From an uncultured Planctomycetaceae bacterium (lineage in GTDB: Bacteria; Planctomycetota; Planctomycetia; Pirellulales; Pirellulaceae), in contig CALBSZ010000424.1 in NCBI GenBank assembly GCA_937967665.1, forward strand, positions 1 through 5,217: DNA of 5,217 nucleotides. Reading direction: 5' to 3'. The notes under the pieces are model-generated. The model did not search any database and was not told where the DNA came from. It saw nothing but the letters and a program-made list of their open reading frames with translations. Below, one piece after another: positions 1 to 5,217 of the stretch (position 1 is the first letter of the stretch; each line of letters opens with the position of its first letter). The position numbers and the translations under genes were made by a program.

Positions 1-674
1 TGGAAGAGGCGAGGCGTCTGCCGGACGAGACCCGGAACCCCGAGGCCTTGCGAAGTGCCATTCGCGGCGCTTGTTTCGCCAGCCAACAGAATTGGATTTC
101 CGCGCGTGCGTACCTGGAAGCGGCCTACAACTCCGGGTGCCGGGACGTGTTGTGCTTGCGGTGGCTGTCGCTGACGCTGCTGTCGACGGGCGAGTTCGAG
201 AAAGCAGAACCGATCCTGGAAGACTGGCAGAACGCCGACCCCAACAACGTCGAGTCGCAGCAGTATCTGGCGGCCATCAAGGCTCGCCATGAATCACCGG
301 CAGCGGCGCCACAACCGCAACCGCCGGCGGGTACTCCCAGTTTTTCGACGCCGCGAACGGTTCGGGTCGACCAAGGAGCATGGGAAGACGCACGGCCCGA
401 GTCGGCCGAGCATTTCGCCATCGCGGAGCCGCCGTTCGTCGTCGCAGAATACCTGAATTTGGCGATGGACTCGCGGGATTTCGTGATACAATACGTTGTA
501 CATGAAAGCCTACGCGAAATCGTTGCTTGCCGCCTGTTTCTGGGTCTGCTGCCACGCGGACGCGGTGGCCGACGAGCCTGCATTCAATCGCGACGTTCGC
601 CCGCTGCTGGCGGACAAGTGTTTCGCCTGCCATGGTCCGGACGAGAAGCATCGCGAAGCCGACTTGCGGCTTGA
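1..674 (+). CDS. TPR-like helical-repeat protein, C-terminal part (5' end outside window)
   Basis: The frame is open from the left edge (first full codon at 3), so the true start lies upstream; the TTG at 48 is only an internal leucine codon. Two helix-turn-helix units with TPR-type spacing are visible. The first is about nt 42-140 (core NWISARAYLEAAYNSG). The second is about nt 141-248 (RWLSLTLLSTGEFEKAEPIL, then DPNN) and has the small/large residue pattern and terminal Pro of a TPR. A Pro/Ala/Gln-rich linker follows (about nt 294-350), then a short acidic tail. TPRs are protein-interaction scaffolds; the catalytic or other domain, if any, is outside the window, so no function is assigned. 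Codon third positions look genuinely coding in this frame to about 486. Beyond that the frame runs 173 nt into the downstream gene and the peptide becomes Arg/Gly-rich, typical of a shadow frame. The real C-terminus is therefore probably near 486-505, and the end at 674 may reflect a lost stop codon. Confidence 0.6.
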   Translation, partial: EEARRLPDETRNPEALRSAIRGACFASQQNWISARAYLEAAYNSGCRDVLCLRWLSLTLLSTGEFEKAEPILEDWQNADPNNVESQQYLAAIKARHESPAAAPQPQPPAGTPSFSTPRTVRVDQGAWEDARPESAEHFAIAEPPFVVAEYLNLAMDSRDFVIQYVVHESLREIVACRLFLGLLPRGRGGRRACIQSRRSPAAGGQVFRLPWSGREASRSRLAA

Positions 675-3504
675 TCAGCGCGAAGGCGCGGTCGAGCTCG
701 AGGCGATCGTCCCCGGCAATCCGGACGAAAGCGAACTGATTCGGCGAATCGAATCGGACGATCCCGATGTGCGGATGCCGCCGGCGGATTCCCAGGCAAC
801 CCTGACAGCCGCCGAAAAGGACCTGCTGCGCCGTTGGATTGTCGAGGGCGCGAAGTACGAAGCTCACTGGTCCTTTGTTCCGCCGTCCCGCCCTGCCGTT
901 CCTGCCGTGGAACGCACCGACTGGCCGCGCAATCCTATTGACCACTTTGTCTTGGCGCGGCTCGAAGACAAGGCACTGCCGCCCTCGCCGGAAGCCGATC
1001 GCTATACGCTCGCGCGGCGGCTGTATCTTGACTTGATCGGCTTGCCGCCGACGCCGTCCGAGGCCGACGCGTTTGTCCACAACGAATCCGAGGATGCCTA
1101 CGAACAGCTTGTCGACACGTTGCTGAAGTCAGAACATTATGGCGAACGTTGGGCGCGCCAATGGCTCGACCTGGCTCGCTACGCGGACACCAACGGCTAC
1201 GAAAAAGATCGACCGCGATCGATCTGGCCGTATCGGGATTGGGTCATCCAGGCCCTCAACACAGACATGCCGTTCGATCAGTTCACGATCGAGCAGCTTG
1301 CCGGCGACATGCTCCCCGAGGCGACACTAAGCCAGAAGATCGCTACCGGTTTTCATCGCAACACAATGCTCAACGAAGAAGGTGGCATCGACCCGCTGGA
1401 ATACCGCTTTTATGCCATGGTGGATCGCGTCGCCACGACGGGAACCGTATGGCTGGGATTAACCACGGGCTGTGCGCAATGCCATTCGCACAAGTACGAT
1501 CCCATTTCGCATACCGATTACTACAGCCTGATGGCACTGCTGAACAACGCCGACGAACCCGACCTGCTGGTCGAAACGCCGGAAGTGGCGGCGGCTCGTC
1601 GCGAGGTCGAACAGCAGATCGAGGCGTTGGAATTGCAGTTAATCGAAAAGATCGACAACGAGCAGTTTTCGCAGTGGCGCCAGCAGCGGCGCGACAAACT
1701 GGCAACATGGCACGTCTGGCGTCCCCGGGCGATGACCAGCAATCTGCCAAAGCTGGAGTTGCTGGATGACAGTTCTATTTTCTCCAGCGGGGATATTACC
1801 AAGCGCGACGTCTTCACACTCACTTTTCAACTCGCCGATAACGCGGAACCGATTCGCGCGATTCGCTTGGAAGCGTTGCCCGACGAACGCCTGCCGGATC
1901 GTGGTCCTGGCCGCGCCTACTACGAAGGACGCAAAGGGGATTTCTTTCTCAGTGAAATCACGGCAACCCACAACGGCCACTCTGTGAAATTCGCCAACGC
2001 TTCGCACAGCTACGGCAAGATCAGTATCGGCAGCGGCAGTGCGGCCGCCGCCAATGTCATCGACAGCGACGGGTCGACGGGTTGGTCGACCGCCGGCCGC
2101 GAAGGGGAAGCGCATCAAATTGTGATCAACTCGGCGAAGCCTGTCGCTGCGGGCGGCCGCTGGGATTTGGAACTGCTGTTCGAACGGCATTTCGCGGCCA
2201 GCCTCGGGCGGTTCCGCCTGTCCTGGACTTCGGATCCGGATGCCAAAGCCACGGCCATCCCGGCCGACATCGAAGCACTGCTGGTGCGCGACGTGGCGTC
2301 GTGGAGTGCGGACGAGCGGTCGCGGGTGATGCGCTACTACCTGCTGACGGACGCCGCGTTCGCCGAAGCACGCAAGCCGCTTGACGCCCTCCGGAAGCGC
2401 CTGCCGCGGCCGCCCGACACCATGGTCATGTTGGAGCGTCCGGATGATAATCCGCGAGAAACCTTTCGGCACCACCGTGGCGAGTACCTGAGTCCCCGCG
2501 AATCGGTCAGCCCCGGGATCCCCAAGTTCTTGCAGTCCGCGGACGAACGTGGCCCGGCAAACCGACTGGAATTCGCCCAATGGCTGGCGAGCCCGCGCAA
2601 TCCGCTGGTCGCTCGCGTTGCGGTGAACCGCGCCTGGCAGGCACTCTTTGGCAGCGGACTGGTCCGCACGAGCGATGATTTTGGAACTCAGGCCGACGCG
2701 CCAACCCATCCGGAATTGCTCGACTGGCTGGCGTGCGAATTCGTTGAGCAAGGATGGTCTTTAAAGGAACTGCATCGACTGATCGTAACCAGCGCGACGT
2801 ATCGCCAGGCGTCGCGGGTGACACCGCAACTACGCGAACTGGATCCGCACAATGAACTGCTTGCGCGCGGCGCGCGCTTTCGTGTCGACGCCGAGATCGT
2901 CCGCGATATCGTATTGAAGGCCAGCGGTCTGCTGTCGGACAAAATGTACGGGCCCGGTGTCTATCCGCCGCAGCCGGCAAGTGTCACGGCGTTGGCGTAT
3001 GGAAACACACGGTGGAATGTTTCTAAAGGCGAAGATCGTTATCGACGTTCGCTCTATACCTTCAGCAAGCGCACCGCTCCGTTTGCCGCGTTTACGGTAT
3101 TCGATGCACCCACGGGAGAAACGTGTGTCGCGCGCCGCGACCGCAGTAATACGCCGCTGCAGGCATTAACGCTGCTGAACGATGAAATGTTCCTCGAAAT
3201 AGCCCGCGCGGTCGCGAGACAGGTTCTCCCGCCCACGGCGCAGCAAGCAGTAGCGCGAGAAACGATCGCTACCGACATGTTCCGTCGCTTTGTGGTGCGT
3301 CCGCCCGAGCCGCGGGAACTGCAAGCGATCCTGGAGTTCCAAGAGTCCCAGCGGCAGCGTCTGGAGCGCGGCGAATTGGATGCAAGCCTGATCCTGGCCG
3401 CCAAGAACAGCAAGGCGGCGGACAAGGCAGCGTGGGTCATGGTCGCCCGCGCGATCATGACTCTAGACGAGGTGATTACGAGACCGCGACTCGCAACGAC
3501 GTAG
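502..3504 (+). CDS. Secreted planctomycete cytochrome c protein (PSCyt1-DUF1549-DUF1553)
   Basis: 1000 residues from ATG 502. This start is preferred over TTG 496 because it opens directly into a Sec signal peptide: Lys2/Lys6, hydrophobic core SLLAACFWVCC, likely cleavage after A21-V-A23. Domains in order: PSCyt1, about 27-115, with heme-binding C40-F-A-C43-H44 and M92-P-P, a candidate distal Met ligand; DUF1549, about 144-352, with LDLIGLPPTP, GERWARQWLDLARYADTNGY, NEEGGIDPLEYR and a second C324-A-Q-C327-H328; a coiled-coil segment, about 362-400; a beta-rich domain, about 411-580, with RGPGRAYYEG, GDFFLSEI and GRFRLSWTSD; and DUF1553, about 687-990, with FGSGLVRTSDDFGTQ, GPGVYPPQP, YRRSLYTF and NTPLQALTLLND. 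Length and order are those of the large members of this family. It probably acts in the periplasm as a heme or redox partner, but family function is unproven. No Shine-Dalgarno precedes ATG 502. The last six residues (PRLATT) look like read-through past a lost stop, discussed under the junction finding. It forms a likely operon with the DUF1501 gene. Confidence 0.96.
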   Translation: MKAYAKSLLAACFWVCCHADAVADEPAFNRDVRPLLADKCFACHGPDEKHREADLRLDQREGAVELEAIVPGNPDESELIRRIESDDPDVRMPPADSQATLTAAEKDLLRRWIVEGAKYEAHWSFVPPSRPAVPAVERTDWPRNPIDHFVLARLEDKALPPSPEADRYTLARRLYLDLIGLPPTPSEADAFVHNESEDAYEQLVDTLLKSEHYGERWARQWLDLARYADTNGYEKDRPRSIWPYRDWVIQALNTDMPFDQFTIEQLAGDMLPEATLSQKIATGFHRNTMLNEEGGIDPLEYRFYAMVDRVATTGTVWLGLTTGCAQCHSHKYDPISHTDYYSLMALLNNADEPDLLVETPEVAAARREVEQQIEALELQLIEKIDNEQFSQWRQQRRDKLATWHVWRPRAMTSNLPKLELLDDSSIFSSGDITKRDVFTLTFQLADNAEPIRAIRLEALPDERLPDRGPGRAYYEGRKGDFFLSEITATHNGHSVKFANASHSYGKISIGSGSAAAANVIDSDGSTGWSTAGREGEAHQIVINSAKPVAAGGRWDLELLFERHFAASLGRFRLSWTSDPDAKATAIPADIEALLVRDVASWSADERSRVMRYYLLTDAAFAEARKPLDALRKRLPRPPDTMVMLERPDDNPRETFRHHRGEYLSPRESVSPGIPKFLQSADERGPANRLEFAQWLASPRNPLVARVAVNRAWQALFGSGLVRTSDDFGTQADAPTHPELLDWLACEFVEQGWSLKELHRLIVTSATYRQASRVTPQLRELDPHNELLARGARFRVDAEIVRDIVLKASGLLSDKMYGPGVYPPQPASVTALAYGNTRWNVSKGEDRYRRSLYTFSKRTAPFAAFTVFDAPTGETCVARRDRSNTPLQALTLLNDEMFLEIARAVARQVLPPTAQQAVARETIATDMFRRFVVRPPEPRELQAILEFQESQRQRLERGELDASLILAAKNSKAADKAAWVMVARAIMTLDEVITRPRLATT

Positions 3505-4919
3505 CGCAGGCCACGAACCGACCGCGCCGGCATTTCTTTCGCGATTGCGGCATCGGCGTCGGCAAGATCGCACTGGCATCCCTGTTGTCGGCTGACGCTC
3601 TGGCAGCAGACAGTCCGTTTTCGCCACGGCCGACCCACTTTGCGGCGAAGGCCAAACGCGTCATTTACCTGTTCATGGCTGGGGCGCCGAGTCAACTGGA
3701 ACTGTTTGATTACAAACCCAAGCTGGCGGAATTGGAAGGGAAGCCGCTACCGCCGTCCGTGATCGAAGGTCAGCGATACGCCTTCATCCAGCCCGACGCC
3801 GCGGTCCTGGGACCACGTTTCAAGTTTGCCAGGCACGGCCAGTGTGGCGCGGAGATCTCGGAAATGCTGCCGCACCTGGCGAAAGTCGTCGACGATCTGG
3901 CCATCGTGCGTTCCGTCCATACCGACTTGTTTAATCATTCGCCGGCTCAGCTGTTCGTGAATACAGGCAGCGGCGTTCCGGGACGCCCGAGCATGGGTTC
4001 CTGGTTGAGCTATGGCATCGGCAGTGAAGCCAACGACCTGCCGTCGTTCGTTGTTTTGAAGAGCGGCGGCAGCCTCAGCGGCGGGGCCGCGATGTGGAGT
4101 TCGGGGTTCCTGCCCTCGGTGCATCAGGGCGTCCCCTTCCGCAGTCAAGGTGATCCGATCCTGCACGTTTCCAGTCCAGCCGGCTATGACGAGCGGGCGC
4201 AGCGTGATTCACTCGATCTGATCAAGCAGTTGAACGAGCAGCGATTGGAGATTGTCGGCGACCCTGAAATTGCGACCCGCGTGGACGCCTATGAAATGGC
4301 GTTTCGCATGCAGTCGCGCGCCCCGGAATTGATGGACTTCGCGCAGGAGGATCAGGCGACCCTGGATCTGTACGGCGCGAAGCCCGGTGATGCGGGCCAG
4401 GCCTTTGCCAACAACGTCTTACTGGCGCGGCGGTTGGCCGAGCGCGGCGTTCGTTTTGTTCAGGTGTACCATTCGGGTTGGGATCACCATAGCAACGTGG
4501 CCGGCGGAGTCCGCTCGCAGTGCGGACAGACCGACAAAGCCTGTGCCGCCCTGTTGGCCGACTTGAAACAGCGCGGGATGCTGGACGACACCCTGGTGAT
4601 TTGGGGCGGCGAATTCGGTCGCACTCCCATGGTGGAAGCGAGCGCCGCGTTGGGTCGCAGCATGGGACGGGATCATCACCCGCAAGCCTTTACGATGTGG
4701 CTGGCGGGCGGTGGCATCCGAGCCGGTGTGAGCCACGGGGAAACGGATGAACTGGGATTTCACGTCGCCCGTGACGCTTGCCACGTTCACGACCTGCAGG
4801 CAACGATCCTGCATTGCCTGGGCATCGACCATCGCCGGCTGACATTCAAGTCACGCGGTCTCAACTTTCGACTCACCGGGGTCGAAGAGCATCACCCGGT
4901 CACGCAGATCTTGAGTTAG
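3432..4919 (+). CDS. DUF1501 protein, Tat-exported, alkaline-phosphatase-like superfamily
   Basis: 495 residues if GTG 3432 is the start, the only ATG/GTG/TTG in this frame ahead of the signal peptide. A Tat-type signal is clear: R32-R33-H-F-F-R-D, then a hydrophobic stretch (IALASLL) and likely cleavage around ALA58-A59-D60. The mature part matches DUF1501 throughout: MAGAPSQLELFDYKP (from 82), VRSVHTD with H163, FNHSPAQ with H169, GRPSMGSWLSYGIGS, GWDHH (D351, H352, H353), GGEFGRTP (392-399), GRDHH (D414, H415, H416) and HVHDLQATILHCLGIDH (451-467). The Asp/His clusters are the expected metal-ligand positions of the alkaline phosphatase/sulfatase fold, although no enzymatic activity is established for DUF1501. 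Tat export implies folding, perhaps metal loading, before secretion. The gene overlaps the cytochrome gene by 73 nt and is probably co-transcribed. The N-terminal 17 residues before nt 3483 may not be translated: a strong ribosome-binding site at 3469-3475 points to an original ATG just after 3482. Family identity is near certain; the exact start is not. Confidence 0.94.
   Translation: MGHGRPRDHDSRRGDYETATRNDVAQATNRPRRHFFRDCGIGVGKIALASLLSADALAADSPFSPRPTHFAAKAKRVIYLFMAGAPSQLELFDYKPKLAELEGKPLPPSVIEGQRYAFIQPDAAVLGPRFKFARHGQCGAEISEMLPHLAKVVDDLAIVRSVHTDLFNHSPAQLFVNTGSGVPGRPSMGSWLSYGIGSEANDLPSFVVLKSGGSLSGGAAMWSSGFLPSVHQGVPFRSQGDPILHVSSPAGYDERAQRDSLDLIKQLNEQRLEIVGDPEIATRVDAYEMAFRMQSRAPELMDFAQEDQATLDLYGAKPGDAGQAFANNVLLARRLAERGVRFVQVYHSGWDHHSNVAGGVRSQCGQTDKACAALLADLKQRGMLDDTLVIWGGEFGRTPMVEASAALGRSMGRDHHPQAFTMWLAGGGIRAGVSHGETDELGFHVARDACHVHDLQATILHCLGIDHRRLTFKSRGLNFRLTGVEEHHPVTQILS
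3469..3475 (+). promoter_or_regulatory. Shine-Dalgarno GAGGTGA for the DUF1501 gene
   Basis: GAGGTGA matches the end of the canonical AGGAGGTGA ribosome-binding sequence perfectly. It lies inside the last codons of the cytochrome gene, a normal place for a translationally coupled downstream gene. Seven nucleotides follow it to position 3482, ideal spacing for a start codon at 3483, but the codon there is ACC. GTG 3432 lies upstream of this site and cannot use it. It has only a weak AAGG (3424-3427) in front of it. The site therefore supports a missing or non-standard start rather than GTG 3432. Confidence 0.5.
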
Positions 4920-5065
4920 CCGAGGGGGCTACGCTTACGTGCGACTCGCAACAATTCCTAAACAAGCGACGCTTTTGACTATTGGAATTGAAATCCAAAG
5001 CACGAATATCAAGAACCGAATCAAATTCAAATGTCACAATAGGAAAACCCGAAACCGTAACGGCG
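4920..5065. other. AT-rich intergenic stretch, no gene found
   Basis: After the DUF1501 stop codon, base composition drops sharply: 36 of 100 bases are G or C in 4951-5050, against visibly GC-rich coding DNA upstream. Every frame is interrupted by stops and no tRNA-like or other RNA-like fold was recognised. Several small inverted repeats occur: TTGGA/TCCAA at 4982-4998, AAGC/GCTT at 4964-4974, and AACCG/CGGTT at 5053-5068. None has the stem length plus T-tract of a convincing intrinsic terminator. Transcription of the upstream operon presumably ends somewhere here, but the site cannot be assigned. Confidence 0.6.
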
Positions 5066-5091
5066 GTTGCGTTTCGCGTTTCAGGTGAATT
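5066..5091. repeat. Degenerate partial copy of the 59-bp repeat
   Basis: This 26-nt segment matches the right-hand end of the full repeat unit (5137-5162) at 23 of 26 positions and includes the shared core TTTCGCGTTT. It is followed by a 12-nt sequence (5092-5103) with no counterpart between the two later units. The left part of the unit, including the inverted arms, is not recognisable upstream of it. It is best read as an older, diverged or truncated unit at the edge of the array. Confidence 0.75.
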
Positions 5092-5103
5092 GAGCTTAAA
5101 TCC

Positions 5104-5217
5104 CGATCCCGCGAACGGAGTCGCAGGACTACTTTAGTTGCATTTCGCGTTTCGGATGAATTCGATCCCGCGAACGGAGTCGCAGGACTACTTTAGTTGC
5201 ATTTCGCGTTTCGGATG
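5104..5217. repeat. 59-bp direct tandem repeat, two units, cut by window end
   Basis: Unit 1 is 5104-5162 and unit 2 begins at 5163. The 55 nt of unit 2 that are visible (5163-5217) are identical to 5104-5158, giving a period of 59. Each unit starts CGATCCCGCG, contains the imperfect inverted arms TCCCGCGA and TCGCAGGA separated by ACGGAG (5107-5128 and 5166-5187), and ends with CATTTCGCGTTTCGGATG and GAATT. The period is not a multiple of three and each unit carries stop codons, so it is not a repeated protein segment. Units abut directly without unique spacers. The array may continue beyond the right edge. Function unknown: it could be a REP-like or other intergenic repeat, or part of a mobile element, but no terminal repeats or transposase are visible. 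Confidence 0.95.

Noticed and set aside
496..498. TTG as start of the cytochrome gene
   Set aside because: ATG lies two codons later, gives a standard signal peptide, and neither start has a ribosome-binding site favouring TTG.
526..537. Lipobox-like L-A-A-C (residues 9-12) in the cytochrome signal peptide
   Set aside because: Only five residues separate Lys6 from the Cys, too short a hydrophobic core for lipoprotein processing. The AVA site at 21-23 fits a normal signal peptidase better.
1639..2751. Long open frame on the reverse strand inside the cytochrome gene (others at 277-1080, 3054-3695, 3747-4166, 4419-4832)
   Set aside because: They lie opposite convincing family-matching genes, carry no recognisable motifs, and are Arg/Pro/Ala-rich as expected for antisense shadows in GC-rich DNA.
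2862..2877. Alternating GC run with hairpin/Z-DNA potential
   Set aside because: It is explained by codons for the conserved DUF1553 stretch LARGARFR in GC-rich DNA.
3486..4952. 12-nt exact repeat GCGACTCGCAAC at 3486-3497 and 4941-4952, near two gene ends
   Set aside because: About one exact 12-mer pair is expected by chance in a window this size, and the flanks do not match.
4964..4976. Candidate terminator AAGC-GAC-GCTT followed by TT after the DUF1501 gene
   Set aside because: Four-bp, AT-containing stem with no real T-tract. The TTGGA/TCCAA hairpin at 4982-4998 likewise has no T-tract.
4975..5012. Promoter in the AT-rich stretch (TTGACT at 4975, TTGAAA at 4988)
   Set aside because: No -10-like hexamer lies at 16-18 nt spacing from either, and no gene starts downstream within the window.
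5104..5217. CRISPR array
   Set aside because: The repeat is a gapless 59-bp tandem with no variable spacers, and no cas genes are present.

Overview
The window looks like Planctomycetota DNA, from a Pirellula/Rhodopirellula-type lineage. The basis is an adjacent PSCyt1-DUF1549-DUF1553 gene and DUF1501 gene, a pairing that is strongly amplified in that phylum. GC-rich codon third positions and weak Shine-Dalgarno use at one start agree with this. All recognisable genes are on the + strand.

Layout. (1) From the left edge to about 500 is the C-terminal part of a TPR-type helical-repeat protein with a Pro/Ala-rich linker. Its frame stays open to 674, through the start of the next gene. (2) Positions 502-3504 hold a complete 1000-residue secreted planctomycete cytochrome c-type protein: signal peptide, PSCyt1 heme domain, DUF1549 with a second CxxCH, coiled coil, beta-rich central domain, DUF1553. 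(3) Positions 3432-4919 hold a complete DUF1501 protein of the alkaline-phosphatase-like superfamily with a Tat-type signal, overlapping gene 2. (4) Positions 4920-5217 are non-coding: an AT-rich stretch (36% GC over 4951-5050), then a partial repeat copy and a 59-bp direct tandem repeat that runs off the right edge.

Genes 2 and 3 are probably co-transcribed and act outside the cytoplasm. One is predicted to be a Sec-exported heme protein and the other a Tat-exported, folded, probably metal-binding protein. The biochemical role of this pair is not established. A link to degradation of complex or sulfated polysaccharides is often suggested from genomic context, but nothing in this window tests it.

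No clearly new system is visible. The most informative oddities are at the gene junctions. At the gene 2/3 junction a strong GAGGTGA ribosome-binding site sits exactly where an ATGA stop/start overlap would be expected, but the ATG is absent. Restoring three bases would give both a standard stop for gene 2 and a standard start for gene 3. At the gene 1/2 junction a stop also appears to be lost. The 59-bp repeat, whose inverted arms pair better in minus-strand RNA, is the other item worth following up.
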